Of a stretch of DNA of 64,000 nt, positions 1 through 13,719 are shown piece after piece. The position numbers were made by a program, and so were the translations under genes. This DNA is from Margaritispora aquatica. Lineage: Eukaryota > Ascomycota > Leotiomycetes > Helotiales > Discinellaceae. The stretch is from positions 795,758-859,757 of the forward strand of contig VJWN01000012.1 of NCBI GenBank assembly GCA_007644065.1, given 5' to 3'. How positions within the stretch are numbered: the stretch's first letter is position 1; each line of letters starts with the position of its first letter. The notes under the pieces are model-generated. The model did no database searches, was not told where the DNA came from, and saw only the letters and a list, made by a program, of their open reading frames with translations.

Positions 1-1942
1 AACCTCGGGATTGCTAATCGGCTTATTCTGCTCTAAATCACTCCGACGCCTTATCTAGAACGAGCTCGTCTGTGGCGAACCAGTCAACTCGAATCCTATG
101 CGACTATCAAAACTTCTCAACGTCATGTCTCTCGGTAACTGTCATGCTTCGTTGTGACAGCCTCCTCCAAGCGGGGCTGAGAGACATGATACAAAAGCAA
201 AAAAGTCACGAGAGACAACAACCTCCCTCATGTCTCATATGCAGGAAAGGCGATGCCCGGGTTTTCAACGACCAGCAACGTTTGCAGTAGACTTGAGTCA
301 AGAGAGACCAGTTCGCGCCTCTTCGCGAAGATGTCTTTGTCCGCCGGAAGGAAGGAAGGATCCACTGCCATGCCAAGTATTCGACCATGCGAAACGATGC
401 CTGAGATGCAAATCTCAGCACATAGAATAATCAATTTCTAACGCTTCAATACTTCATGTCACATGTCTCTTGGCTCCTCGTCGTCTTTGATGAATGGCCA
501 TTTAATCTTGTCACTTGATTGCGATGGAAATTTTGAAGATAATGACCTTGGAGTTAGTTGGATCAGTCCCATGCCATGCCTTTTCGTATAGCTGACGCGA
601 GTTATCTATTTTCCATGTGCGTGTTCAGCTGATGGATGCAATCTTGCATTTTTAATCCCGTTGGTCTCCAGTAAAGTGCACGAGACCACCAATGGAAATT
701 TAAGATTGAACATTGCAGTGATCCCATCCTCCTGGCTGGGTGCTCACAGGCACAATCTAATGCCATGCACAAATCTCCAATTTGGGTTTTCATAAAATAG
801 AGTATTGATCTGGGGTCAATGCGTATTTGATTGGGTGGATTCAAGGAGGGAGTGGAGAACAAACACTTAGTAAGTGATGAATACTATAAGCGAGGGGCGG
901 TCTAGACAAGCATAAGCCGAGAAACACCAAGTCCAGCCTCTTGTGCGCCTCTATTCTTGTCTTTCTTGTCCCTTTCGATAGACACCACAGACCGAAGATT
1001 CCATTTCTTGTCATCTGCAGAAACAAGCACATCAAGCACAAGCCCAGTCCAGCCCAGTCAGCCAGCCCGACCCGATGGAGCGAAAAGGACAAGCACCCTC
1101 AATTCGCAAATTCTTAATCAAGCTGAAGCTGGCAAATCACCAACCCACCCCCTTTTTTCTCCATAGTCATTTGACATTTATCGATATTCAACCAGGTCCG
1201 TCCGACACACACGCGTCTCTCTCTCTCCCAAATCCCAAAATCCCAAAATCCCAATCAGCATGGAATCAAAACTTGCGTAAAAACTTCCCCCCAGCCGTGC
1301 CCAGTCCAAGACTCCAAAGTTCATCAATGGCTCGGAGCAATGTCCATTATCAGATTCATGGGGCCGAGCCTATCCCGCCCCCAGCGTTTAGTGTTCCCTG
1401 GGGACTCCATGCAAGCATGAGATTGGTGCAATTTTCGAATTGACAGGGCCGTCGCTTACCCCTCGAAGCTTTGCACCACATGGCTGGGCTTGGGGGGCTC
1501 CATCTTTTCGCTTTCCTCCTCGTTCTTTGATACGAGGAAAAACGAAGCAGAGATTCTCCGCAACTTCACAACGCCTCTTCACCACTTCGTTGTATGTTCT
1601 TTGCCCTTTGGTCCTAGTAGATCTGGGGTGCTTGGATCACGGCCGACATGGTTGTCAGACCTTTCGTGCCTATTGGTCCTTCATCTTGACGGGTGCAGCT
1701 ACCCTGGGCCTCATCTCATGTTGGGGTATGCTCCGTACTCTGGAGGAAGAGGAGGAGAATGGCAAGGGACACACAGGTGACCGGGGATGCTTTGTGAATA
1801 TAATGGGACTCATGCTCCACGATTTCCCCTTCTTTCTCCTCTTCTCCAGACTCAGAGTTCTGACGTGAGAGACGACCTCTTGCTTCAACTCCCCGTTTCT
1901 GTACCCCACAACAAAAGAGTCGACGACTCCTCAACCGTCAAT
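1..1942. other. intergenic, no gene recognised
   Basis: Open frames here are short, overlap on both strands and show no recognisable protein motif. The last several hundred bases before the sugar transporter are pyrimidine-rich on the + strand, as in fungal promoters and 5' leaders. A leader intron is possible but I could not place one. Confidence 0.5.
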
Positions 1943-3690
1943 ATGGTCGATAAGACGAGAGTGTACAATTGGTATGCCGCCATGGTGGCAGCAGGCTGCA
2001 TGGTGTTGTACGGTTACGATGCTGCTGTTTTCAACGCTGTCCAGGCAAACGTGCACTGGTTGGCGTGGTTCAACACTCCTGTATGGAAATCCCTCAAAAA
2101 ACGACATGACAAGATCGTGGACTAACTACTTTCACAGCAAGGAAATTTGCTTGGTTTGATCAACACCTCATACTCCATTGGAGCTATCGTTGCTGGTTGG
2201 TTCGTCGGAGGACCAGCTGTAAGTGATCAGATATACAAATCTCATAATCACCAACTAACTAGAGTAGGCTGATTACTTCGGTCGAAGAATTGGTATGGGA
2301 ATTGGTTGCTTCATCACCGTCATTGCCACATTCATCCAAGCATTCTCCCCAAAGCACAACATTGGTGTCTTTATCTTCGGTCGTGTTCTCATCGGTATTG
2401 GACAAGGAATGGCCTTGACCGCCGGTCCCGTCTACATTGGTGAAATCACCCCACCTGAGATCCGTGGAAAGGTCATGTCCTTCTGGCAACTCTTCTACTC
2501 CGTCGGATCATTCGTTGCATACTGGGTCAACTACGCATGCGGAAAGCATAAGGCAACCCTCGGCGACTGGGATTGGAGAATGGTCGTCATATTCCAAATG
2601 TTGATGCCCATCATCATCCTGATCCAGCTTCCATTCCTCCCAGAGACCCCACGTTGGTACATCCAGAATGGCGACCGTGTCGACGAGGCCCGCGCCGCAC
2701 TTGCCAGAGTCCGCCCAACTGAGCAGGAAGTCGAGGATGAGCTGTTGGCCATTCGCGAGGCTCTCACCTACGAGAAGGAGGTCATCTCCAGCTCTTACTC
2801 TGCTCTCTGGAAGGATGCCTCCGTTCGCAAGCGTCTCTTAATTGCTTTCTGCATTAACATTGGTCAACAACTCACTGGACAAGGAACCTTGAACTCCTAC
2901 TCTTCCACTATCTACAAGAGCGTGTTCACTAACCTCGACACCATCAACTTGATCAACGCCTTGAACGCTACCTGCGGTATTGTCTTCACCCTCAACGCTA
3001 CCTGGACCGTCGACCGATTTGGCCGAAAGTTCTTGTTCATCGTCGGTGCCATCGGTATGGCAACTTGCATGTTGATCGTCCCATTGATCGGCTTGACCAC
3101 CACCGATTTCCCAGTCATCACAATGAAGGACGGCAAGTCAGTCACAACTTACCACAAGTCGACACCAGTCGGCATTGCCATCACCGCCATGTTGTTCCTC
3201 TTCATCTTCTTCTACAAGCCATCTTGGGGAGCAACCACCTGGATTTGGACATCCGAGATTTTCTCCATGAACGTCCGTTCCCAAGCCGTCGGCATGTGCT
3301 CTCAGATGCAAAACGTTGCCCAATGTATCTTCAACCAGTTCTTCCCAATCTTCTACAAGAACTGCGGAGCGTAAGTCTTACCCTCGCTTGCTATCTTTTG
3401 AAAACACAATCTAACAACCTCACAGAAAGGCTTTCTTCTTCTTCATGGCCATGAACGTGGTTCTCATCCTCTTCGTCTGGTTCTACGTCCCCGAGACCAA
3501 GTCTATTGCCCTTGAGGAGATCGATGTCCTGTTCGGTGGTGCCAACCACACTGAGAAGGGAGGAGACTTGCTCCACGTCGAGGATGCTCACCACGCACAC
3601 ATCGGTGTTGACAACGTTGCACACCACGATGATATCGAGATGGCCAAGACCACCGGTGCCACCGCTGCTGAGAAGGAGATCAAGTTGTAA
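1943..3690 (+). CDS. MFS sugar transporter
   Basis: A plasma-membrane sugar porter of the major facilitator superfamily, expected to import hexoses or related sugars with protons. I read four exons (1943-2080, 2138-2218, 2268-3370, 3426-3690) joining in phase to 528 residues, normal for the family. Family signatures are visible: DYFGRRIG in the loop after helix 2 (about residue 75), a PETPRW motif after helix 6 (about 197), VDRFGRK in the second half, and PETKS after helix 12 (about 463). The C-terminal tail is acidic and His-rich. The start is the first ATG that gives a full helix 1 (LYGYDAAVF). The substrate cannot be read from sequence; fungal relatives include hexose, quinate and disaccharide carriers. 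No linked metabolic genes suggest one. Confidence 0.93.
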
Positions 3691-6600
3691 ATGTTCTGTG
3701 TGTGATAGGGGTGTTTGCATAGACACTTCGGTGTTGTGTGCTTCTCCTGTTTGTTTCGCTAAAGGATTCGCGAGAGATGGATGGAAATCAAAGTGCCCGT
3801 GTTCATTAGTTTAATCTTTGTAATACAAAACATTGTGGCATATTTAAATTACTGTCTACTTTGCTTGTATATTATGTGACAGTAATTTGATATTCCTGCG
3901 ACGGGCCACAAAATAACCCTAAATTTTAGGCTTCTCTGTTCAGTACAGCGGGTTTGTGGAGTTCATGGAGCTCCCGCAAAGCCTAAACTTCGGACAACCC
4001 ACCTTTGCCCAAGGTAACACCTCACTTCAGTAGCTTACAACATCCCATCCAACTCCTTCATCCAACAACCCATACTCCAACATCAATGCATCAATGCATC
4101 TATACATATCATACTGTAACCTCATCTAGAACCACGACCATGATGATGACCACGTCAACATCTCAGGTCTGCAATCGATCAAATCCTACCCACCCTCCAA
4201 GTCCCCAATATGGAAGACTCCATCCGTTCTCTCCATCCATCCAGTCATCTCGAGAAGCCACCACACCACTCACTGTTCACCACTCACTCACCACTCACTT
4301 ATCAGCCATAGAAACTCGGGACCGTGCAAGCTTCTCACACCCGCTTCGATACTTGGGTGCATACGCCCCCGACCTGACTTGAGGCCAATCGCTCTAGTCT
4401 CTTTCTAGGCCACTCACCTCAAGTTGACTTGCTCTGTACTGTACTTGGAGCCCCAGTCGGGCTCTGAGTGCTAAGTTATGGTTGTCAGTGATCACTTCTA
4501 GCGCCTTGCAGTAGACCATCTATCTCTTGTATGAGTTGCAGTATATACCAAGTTTATTGCTTGCTTCCCTGGCACTATCTAGGTAGGAGTCGGTATGTAC
4601 GATAGAGTATTGACTCGACGAGATAGATACCTGCTTATCCTTCGTTGCTGATAGATGAACCATATATGATAGCGTTGCATTCCAGTATGCTGATGCACTG
4701 AGAGACATGCAGACAAACGGATTGCGAGGATTATTGACATTACATACATACCTACATACACCAACCCGATGCATCCAATCCAACATACCTCTCCTAAGGT
4801 CGAGGAGTCAAGTTATGGGTGTTGGCCCATCGGCCGAACACCGGTAAAGCATCGCAATAATGAACCTGGGGAAGACGCACTCATTTCATCCGCATCGGTA
4901 CACATGCAAGTGTGCGCCCATTTTGAGATTTCTGGAAAAGCACGAGTGCGGCAAAGCAGAGCAGAGACACACCCACAGGCAATACTGTACGTTAGTGTTG
5001 TTTCTCATTACCGTTTCGTCTGGGGTTCTCCAGATGGAGAGGAAAGGCGCCACTGCTGTTTTTCCACCAATCCACAGCCCCTGTCACAAGCGTGAAAACA
5101 GTTAAACTTGGAGAATGCAGATGTTGGAGAGAAGCTTGTGGAGTTATGGAGTTATGGAGTTATGGGGTTCTCTGTCTGATTCATGGAGATTTAAACTCAC
5201 ATTCCTGGGGTCGAGCGCGAGACATCACTTCAACGATGGAGTGGAGATGTTGAAGTCATTCACGTGGATTTCGGTCTGGTCTGTAGGTATTCAGTCGTCC
5301 AAGTTGTCAATTGCCGGATTGCCGTCTCGGGCCTCAACGGTATGGACTCCACGAGTACGGACGCATTCATTTTTGATACCAAGACATACAGTACCCGCTT
5401 GTTCCAGTGGGTTGGTTTGTTTCAGTCATACTTCCATATCCAGCAGTCTTGGCTTTGGGATATTGGGTTCGCAGTTTTTCCATCACCCGTGTCGGCCGGT
5501 AAAACTCTCTCCATACTGTATCATCTTGTTCGTGGTCTTCCAGAAGTCTGGAATTACGAGTCGTGTGAGATTTAATGACAATGAGATTTTTGTAAAATTT
5601 GATTTGATTTGATTTGGAATTAATCGAGGGTCGGGCGGACCCTTCTTCGACGACGAAGAAGACTCCGAATTTCCGTTAGTGTGGAGATGGTTGGAGGTAT
5701 GTGAGATCATGCAGGTACTGAAATTGATGTATAGTGAGCACTATAAGGGGTTGTACCTGGATGGAGTCGTTTGTTATATTATCATCAGAGAGACAGACTA
5801 AGTAGTCTGAAAGTGTGATAATAAGAATGTTTTCACGAGGGTTGATGGAGATGTCCACAACGTTGTTTTTACAAGAACATGCTCTGAAATGCTGATTCTA
5901 TCGCATATCAGTATATTATTTTGAACTCAAAACGTTCATCATGGTTCAATCTCTGTTGTGTATCGTTTTGTACTCCCCCTCAGAGACTTGCGTCTGTTTT
6001 TGTCACAGTGAGATGGATTCGTTGGTTGATTAGACACTGTCAAGAATGAGACTTGCAGACATGCCTTTATCTATTTCAACCAAGTCACTCTTGATATTTT
6101 GTCATCTGTTCTCACTAAGCCATATACTGCTTAGAAACAGACATATTGAGATGTATTCTCCATCAAATTCAGGTTCTAGCATAATATTTGAATGTATCTA
6201 AACTCGACCTACACATGTCTTGTACTACACCTTCATCAACCATCAGCCATCACCACCACACACACCTCCAATACCCCAAAACCTTCCCCTCTAAAATTCC
6301 ACTCTTCAAACACCCTCCGCTCACCTCAAAACTCCTTTCAAACAGCGTTCGTGGACATTCCAACTCCATTTCGCGCTCCTCCCCCTTCGACCGAGGTCTC
6401 GACCAAGCTTTTGCAAAGCGATCTGGCCAAGAAGTGCATCCTGCGCGACACGCGTCTTGGGTGTCTTGGGATTTTCCATAAGCTTTACTGTAGGGCTCTG
6501 TGTTCCTGTGGCGTGTTGTCTCGGCGCGGTCGTGGCATTCCCATGGTTGTGTTCCTGTGTCTTGTCCTTTCAGCCAGGACTGGGCGGAGCAGGGCATACC

Positions 6601-7151
6601 TTATTACCCCGCTTTTCTTGGAATGCACGTGATGTTCTTCGGTTGCCGTGGGATAAATGGGTCCATTTGTTGCTCGCTTAGTCTTGTAAGCGATTTTGCT
6701 TGCTACTTACCAACTTGATACATGATCTATAAGGGACGACCAGATTCCAGTGAGAGCTTGCTGAGGTGTGATCTGAGTAGATTTTGATTCTGTTAAGCCG
6801 TTTATGGTCTAAATTATGAAGGTGGATTGTGTTGTTTGCCAAGTGGGCTTAGAAACACATATTTAGTTCGGTAACCGTAAACTGATCGTACTGAAATCCA
6901 TCTAGCCATGAGCAATGCCACACTCGATATCCGGTCATTTGAAGTGACATGCATTATCGAATCTCTTGCTTCATCCATCCTGAGGTCACGGATAGCGACG
7001 CTAGTATTAGTGAAACAAACTTCTGCCAATCTTGCTAATCTCATCTCCCATCTCTCCTGTTCTGCCAAGTACATTCATACGCGACCCTCCCGCCTCTTTA
7101 CCTAGCAAACACCAATCTTTGAAGTAAATCAGGAAAGAAAAATATATCGCA
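3691..7151. other. intergenic, no gene recognised
   Basis: About 3.5 kb without a supported gene. Small local repeats are present, for example GGAGTTAT-like units near 5143-5166 and TTTGA units near 5597-5617. The open frames, up to about 165 codons, show no family motif and no intron pattern that extends them. Confidence 0.5.
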
Positions 7152-9044
7152 ATGCCACACAGCACAGAGCTTTCAAAAATGGCCGTCGAGGCCCCAAAAG
7201 AAAGCTACGCATGGATCCCATCCACCGATGGCCCACCAACCCTAAGTCGGGCACTCACAAACCTCGAGCGCATGTTCGTGATCTTCAACAAAGACCTCTA
7301 CGGGCAAAACTGTCCCTTCATCGGGGCTTCGATCTCTCTCTCACACGCTCAGTCACAGGATACCGCTCAAACCAGCACCCCCGTCCAAGTTCCAGCATTT
7401 ACACTCGCAGAACTGAAGAAGCGGGCACAAGCCGCATTCCAACAAACTCGCTTCCGGTACCCCACTATCGCGGCACGCGTGGTCGACGATAAGACAGCTG
7501 TGTACGATGTTGAGAGCGCAAAGCAAGTAGCAGCGTGGGCGGAACGCACGGTGCGCTTCGTCGCGGAAGGCGGGGGCTGGAGTGCGGTGAGGGAGAACGT
7601 GAGTCGTGAGATGCCGATCCCGTCGATGGATGGAGATTATTGCCTTATGTATATTGTGACGCGCCCGGGTGAAGGTGAGGGGGACAAGGGCCTGGAAGGT
7701 TTTGATGTCCTGATGCATACGCATCATGTGTTTACGGATGGAGCGGGGATAAGGAGTATCCTGAATGAGTTCTTGGAGAGGTTGGCGAGTCCGCTGGAAG
7801 AGAGGGAGATGGCTTGGGGTGAGGAGGTGGAGAGGCTGTTCCTGCCTTCCTGTATGTTGGTCAAAGAGGAGGAGGAGGTCGAGGATGCTAGTGCAGGAAA
7901 AGGGAAAGGAGGTGTCAGGCTTAAGGGTTTCGGCGTATGTCCTCCTCTCCCCTCCCCTCCTCCTATTTCCACCAAACTCAAGCGAAACTCAATCTAACAC
8001 TTAACAGCCAGACATCGGTCTCCCAGTCTACGCACCCCATCTCGGTCCTCCCTCCGCCCAGCTGCGCGGGACGCTCCTCGCGCGGCATACCTTCGACTCA
8101 CCCACCTTCCTCGCACAACTCCTCACCACGGGCCGTCAGCACGGCGTGAAGCTCGCCTCGGTGCTACACGCGGCACTCCTGCTCGCTGTTCACGAGAGCA
8201 TGGATTCCGTTCCCGGCGCGGACGATTTCTACAAGAGCGGGTCGGCGCTCGATCTGCGGAATGGGTGGATGGTGGATCCGTTCGCGGAGAGGAAGGCGTA
8301 TGTCAATAGTGCGGTGGCGATCCATCCTATTGAGGTTCCTTGTCGATTGTTTGGCGTTGGTGAGGGTGAGGAAGTGGAAGACGATAAGGCGCGGGAGAGG
8401 AGGGGGAGAGAGGGATTCTGGGATGTGGCGCGGTATGTGTCCGGTTTGTGGGATGAGATTAAGTGTATCAAGGGCATGGCGGGGAATGTGGAGAGGGATG
8501 CGGGGGCTTTCATTGAGGGGTGGGAGAAGAGGAAGAGGTGAGTTTTCTTTCTTTGATGAGTTTTTTTCTTTCTTTCTTTTGGTAAGTAGGAGTGGAAATG
8601 GAACTAACGCGTGCAGTGCAAACTCAACCGGACCCCCAGCAAAGCCGCGCACATGTCCATACTTCGTGTCCGATCCCCCCGGATCGCACTTATTAAGCCC
8701 TTCATTCCCCATCCAGCAGTTCGAGGGCTTAGAGATGGTACTGGACGAGTACCAATTAGCCACGGATCAGAACCAAGCAGTCATGTACGTCGATTCCTCT
8801 TCCCCATGTCACCAACTAACTACTCTACTCTACTCGGGTGACATGGGCATTGAGCGTCGAGAAGCGACGGAGTCACCAGAGGAATAATCTAACGAGACAT
8901 AGATCCGCGCGCTCGCACTCCTGGAACAATAAACTCACGCTGTGTCTGGTGTATAACGCGGCTCGGAACCCGACGGCGAAGATGCAGGAGTTTCTCGAGA
9001 GGTGGACGGGCATTGTGGAGGCTGTTTGTGAGGATCGCATTTAG
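7152..9044 (+). CDS. acyl/acetyltransferase-like protein (condensation fold)
   Basis: Four exons (7152-7934, 8008-8537, 8617-8784, 8903-9044) join in phase to 540 residues. The HHVFTDG sequence near residue 190 matches the HHxxxDG catalytic motif shared by alcohol acetyltransferases, trichothecene 3-O-acetyltransferase-like enzymes and NRPS condensation domains. A second half with GSALDLRNG and a C-terminal LTLCLVYN strand fits the two-lobed CoA-dependent acyltransferase fold. It probably transfers an acyl group from a CoA thioester to a small alcohol or metabolite, but the acceptor is unknown. It stands alone, with no synthase gene beside it. Splice sites are GT-AG with a CTAAC branch site in intron 1. 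An in-frame ATG at 7191 is an alternative start. Confidence 0.75.
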
Positions 9045-10721
9045 CTCTAGTTGGTTGGGCCGCTGGAGCCTGCGTGGGTGAGGGAGGGGATTCACCTGAC
9101 GGTGTTTGGACGTGGGACTGGGGCCTGGGAGGTGCGGATTAGGAAGTTCTCGTACTTTTTCTCCTACGCTCAAAGATCTACCCTCAATAGGGGTTTGGAC
9201 TTGTTGGAAGGGACGGAGAGAGGCGTTGGATTGGGTGTTAGGCTAGACATGTTAGACTCAATGAAACCGATGGATTGTTTATGTTAGATTCCTTCACCAG
9301 TGTTTATCAGATGGACACCGAGTTTCTGAATATCCTATCATTTGTGAACCTCTGTTTGACGACCATTGATGAAATTGAATTTTAAACATTGAGATTTGTA
9401 CGTCTATTCAAGCCCCTACCAAGAGATCTCGATGCTCCTCTTCGGTTTAGCAATTTGTCTATGAATCCTTGCAAAGTTCATACTTGCGCAGCGTCCATCA
9501 CTCTCGTCGCACACCGATCCTTAGCATAGCCTACAAGACAACCTGCACGCATGATCAGCAGCCCGACTTCCTAACCCATGAATCACGAGTAAGGAAACAG
9601 CTCACGGTTCTGGCTTTCACTCACTCAAACAAACCACCTTTGAGCCCAAATCACCATCAGCGAAGCCCCGGTATCCTCTCGCAAAACGCCTAGTATTCAT
9701 TCACCGTCCAGCCTCGTGGTGATATCCCCTTGCATCTCGCTCAACATCGAACGGGCGTTCTCATCACTCCCTTCATCTTGCCATCTATACCACAAACATA
9801 CACTAAACACCTACCTGCCTGCCTGCCTGCTATAGCTTCATCGAACATCTACCATCCTCTATCCACCATTCACCTGTATTGACATTGCCATTAACCACTG
9901 ACAAAGAACAACATCGCTCAAGCCTCATCCCTACCCCCACCCCCTCGCTGTCGAGTCGAGTCGAGTCAAAGAAAAGCGCACTCACTCCAACCGAGGTCCA
10001 TGATCCGTCGATCTTCATCTAAAAAGTCCGAAATACATTCGTTTTTTTTGTTCTCATCCTCACTTAGCTAGAGAGAGCTACAATCCGAGAGCTACAATTT
10101 CCGTAAGATCCTCTCTCTATATATATATCTATATAGACGGTAGAACATCTCGCCTCAAAGGAAACGGTTTCGAAATCCGATTACAGCAATGTGATTGATG
10201 GCTTGGTCTGGATTGGGAATTAGACATGATATACATATATATATAGCAAGTATCGAAGTATCGAAGTGCGAGGTGGTACTAAGTACTTCAGTAGTGGTAT
10301 TTTGTTTGTGGGCGATAGAATTTTTGCTTATTGTTAATTTTCGAAATTTCCGGAATCTTTTCAAGACTAATACTTACTATTAAAACCCCCTATTTTGTTT
10401 AAGGAATAATTTCAATAAAAGATTATCCTTCAAGCTATCAAGGCATTTGATCACAGCCTTTGGTATGGATAGATTGGGATTGGGCGAGAGTATTAAATGA
10501 GATGAACATGTGGGCAAGACAGTCTATTTATCCTAGTGGTGTATGCAACACTCCCCTCTCTATTTCGACCCTTTCCAAGCCAAGCACGCTATTAACCACA
10601 AAGAACCTTTGCACCCGCTCATCGCAGTCCACCCATTTTCTAAGCCAAGTGTGCCAACCTACAGAAAGAACAAAACCATTTCCATCTCCCAACAAGCAAA
10701 ACCAAATCACCCTCTATCTCA
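9045..10721. other. intergenic, no gene recognised
   Basis: About 1.7 kb with no supported gene. It holds short simple repeats: CCTG units near 9811-9828, a GTCGA repeat near 9951-9966, and a TA-rich stretch near 10117-10137. Confidence 0.5.
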
Positions 10722-11463
10722 CTAAGCCTTCTTCGACCCATAAACCTTGACTCTCGTCTCCAATGGTGCGAATTGCTTATCCTCACCACCACGAGGAGGA
10801 CCAGTTGGCTTGCCAAACACCAATTGAGCGCGCAGAGACCACGAGGCAGGCACGTCCCACTCCTCGGCGACGCGCTTGCTGATGGTGGGGTGGAAGTGCT
10901 GGAGATTGCAGCCGAGACCTTCGTTGGCGAGGGCGGTCCAGGCGATGAATTGGTTCATGCCTTGGGAGTGCTCGTACCCTAGGTATAGTTAGCTTCATGT
11001 TTATGGTGGTGATGGTGAAAAGAGAGGGGCCGACTTACAGTCTGGGTATTTGCTCATGAGAGCTTGGAGTGGTGGTGGGAGGGACTTTGACGCATCTGCA
11101 TCCTCGAAGAAGAGGACCTGGATAAGGGGTTAGTGATTGATTGCTCGGGGATAAAGGGGAGTGGGGACTCACAGTGCCATACGCATCGTGGAATCCTTGG
11201 ATCTTGCTCTCGTACTGTGCAAAGACTGGAGGTGGGAGGGTCTTCTTCGACTCTTCCATACCGATATCCCACAACTTGTCGTGCTCCGCACCCAAGAGAA
11301 CGATGGCTCGGCAGGATTGGACGGAGAATGGAGAGGGAGCGTGCTTGATGGCATGGTTGACACACATCACGATGCGGTCATCGGAGATGGGGGATTCCTT
11401 GGCGAGGGAGAGGATGGAACGGCGGACCTTGATGGCGGAGAGGAAGGGAGTTTGGTATGCCAT
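10722..11463 (-). CDS. nitroreductase family protein, Frm2/Hbn1-like
   Basis: A small FMN-dependent oxidoreductase of the nitroreductase fold. Three exons on the minus strand (11463-11173, 11117-11039, 10978-10722) join in phase to 208 residues, close to yeast Frm2 and Hbn1. Recognisable parts are RRSILSLAKESPISDDRI at the N-terminus (the flavin-binding Arg region), the NHAIKHAPSPFSVQSCRAI stretch (Pro-Ser-Phe-x-Ser-Gln type), and GMNQFIAWTALANEGLGCNL near the C-terminus. Yeast relatives are linked to lipid signalling and oxidative-stress response; electron donor and substrate here are unknown. It stands alone with about 2.2 kb of repeat-rich upstream DNA. Confidence 0.9.
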
Positions 11464-12042
11464 TTTGATGTGTATGTGTGTAGTTGAGTATGGAATATGT
11501 TTGGTGTGTAGGTATGTTGTTCTTATGAGAAAGCTGGAGTGTTCAAGTCGTGAGGATGATATGAGTGTTGAGTAGTTGTGATGGTGTTTTAGTAAGGTTG
11601 ATGTGTATGTAGAAGATGAAGCTGATGATGTGAATGGATGTGAATGAGTCTTTCGAGGGGGAACATGCCAAGTATTTGTATCCCATTCACTTGACATACA
11701 GAGGTAGAGATCGGGAAGGAGATATCCATTCGAAGATGCCTTGGCAGGTACGAACCCACATTTGCATGGGCATGGAATGAAAGCTTAGCATCTCTCTCAA
11801 CTTTCCCCCCTTCACGGAGTCTGAAACCAACTCCCTCCCTCCTCAAAGGCTCCCGCAACGGCCATCCCACATCTCGTGCACGAGTGCAGTAAACAGTTGT
11901 GTCGTCGGACAGCGACTCGCTAAGCTACCTACCGATTTTTCTTAATGGGTGGTTCGCACTTTGTGCTAAATCCTACGAATCACGCTGGTTACCATGCAGA
12001 GATGCAAATATGCAAATAGAAAGTGAGGGAATCCATGTCGAA

Positions 12043-12059
12043 CCCCCCCCCCCCCCCCC
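12043..12059. repeat. poly-C tract (17 nt)
   Basis: A run of 17 cytosines in the upstream region of the nitroreductase gene. Length in the assembly may be unreliable. Confidence 0.9.
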
Positions 12060-12348
12060 TTCTCATATCGCATATCGTTGGTTAGTTTTGTAGCAAAACA
12101 GGCACAGCTCGAGGCACTGGTAGTTGTGTGCGGGTATACGATATCTCCTGTTTGTTAGTATCTAGTGTTCGTGTCCAATGTTAGTTAGTTAGTGTTGGAG
12201 GATAACAATGGAGAAAAGGACAGGAGTTACGAAGAAAAAAAAACAGAGGTAAAGCCCCAAGCCCAAGCCCAAGCCCTAAGCCCCTCCATCCCTTCATCCC
12301 TTCCTTGATCGACAAACCCCACCGGTACGGTATACAGTAGTACAGCCC

Positions 12349-12384
12349 ACCATGACCATGACCATGACCATGACCATGACCATG
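12349..12384. repeat. hexanucleotide repeat (ACCATG)6
   Basis: Six exact tandem copies of ACCATG. It carries repeated ATG triplets but no supported coding frame. Confidence 0.95.
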
Positions 12385-13126
12385 CTCACTCCATTCCACC
12401 AAGCCTCGTGAGGCGCAACATCGACATCACCCCTGCCCACAAGCCTTCCCGCAGTCAGTAGCCAATCATTGCATCGCTTCGATCATCGAAGATCTTGAAG
12501 AGTGGATCTATCCCCACATAAAGAATATGAAGAAGCTTTTTCTATGGTTCGGTAAAAAAAAGCTTGTCTCGAACCTGACGGCTCCCACGATGGATCGAGG
12601 GCAGGGGACAGACAACTTTGCGCCCACGGAAGCCGACACAGAGATTCATCCAATGCTCAACCTATTTTGGGATCGGATTGCTTTTTGCTTTTGATCACTG
12701 GACACATCACGAGACTTCGACTTGAACATTCATGTCGGATACATTCATTCATTCACCTTAGATCAGGTTGATGGTATACTTGGTCTTGGTCTAGGTAGGT
12801 AGATACAGAGGGAGAGGGAGAGGGAGAGGGAGATAGTTGCTTGACGAAGGGATGCATGCTCAATTTCGTGGCATTTCATCTTTCATCTTTCATCTTTCAG
12901 ATCATTCATTGCGGGGTCAATAGAGGAATCAACATTTAGAATACTAACTAATTACCTATATAATATATATATATATATATATATATTACTTTGAACGAGA
13001 AAATCATGTTCGGGCTCCAATTAGATTTCAATTCATCGCCCCGACTTTTTCTCCATCCTCAATATCTGTATCTATATCTGTATCTGTATCTGATCTGACC
13101 ATCAATCATCAGGCAGATCGCACCGC

Positions 13127-13226
13127 CAAGTCAAGTCAAGTCAAGTCAAGTCAAGTCAAGTCAAGTCAAGTCAAGTCAAGTCAAGTCAAGTCAAGTCAAG
13201 TCAAGTCAAGTCAAGTCAAGTCAAGT
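13127..13226. repeat. pentanucleotide repeat (CAAGT)20
   Basis: About 20 uninterrupted copies of a 5-nt unit (CAAGT), 100 bp in all, ending about 490 bp upstream of the laccase start. No frame through it is coding. The purity suggests recent expansion. Confidence 0.97.
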
Positions 13227-13719
13227 GACTCGGGCCAAGTCAACAATACCACCTTACCACCTTACCACAATTCCACAATACCACAATAACATACCACCTC
13301 CCAAGAGAGATCCTCTTTCCTTGTATGGCCAGACTCATCCAAACTTGTTCGAGAACATAAATAAATCTAAAGATAAAATAAACATCTCACTCATGCAGGC
13401 ACCACCACCACCACCACCCCCACCCCTATTATCGGAAGTCGATTGGAAGAAAGGGGGGCTCATCACGAAGCTTGGCGAATCCATCGTTCACCGAACACAG
13501 GATGATGAACGCCACACTCATGACTTTTCGGTGCTTCAGCATACCCAAAATACTCTGGCAATACCAAGCAATACCAAGCAGTACCAATGATGTGTTTCCT
13601 TATATACTGGCTGATGCAGGAACGTAACGTAGGAAGAAGCTTCATCTCATCCCTCCCGTCTTCATATCAGCTTCCCTTGACTCTCTTTCGTTACCGTTGG
13701 AAGTGCGAAGCATCATATA

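Larger units (their letters stand above)
11464..13719. other. repeat-rich intergenic region between nitroreductase and laccase
   Basis: Divergent promoter region with many simple repeats and no supported gene. The larger repeats are listed separately. Smaller ones include AGCCCA units near 12252-12283, GAGAGG units at 12807-12832, an AT tract at 12956-12987, and TCTGTA units near 13068-13094. Confidence 0.6.

Noticed and set aside
8164..8763. 199-codon minus-strand frame
   Set aside because: Opposite the acyltransferase exons, crosses an intron and lacks any motif.
13127..13226. CRISPR-like array
   Set aside because: It is a pure pentanucleotide microsatellite with no spacers, in a eukaryotic genome.
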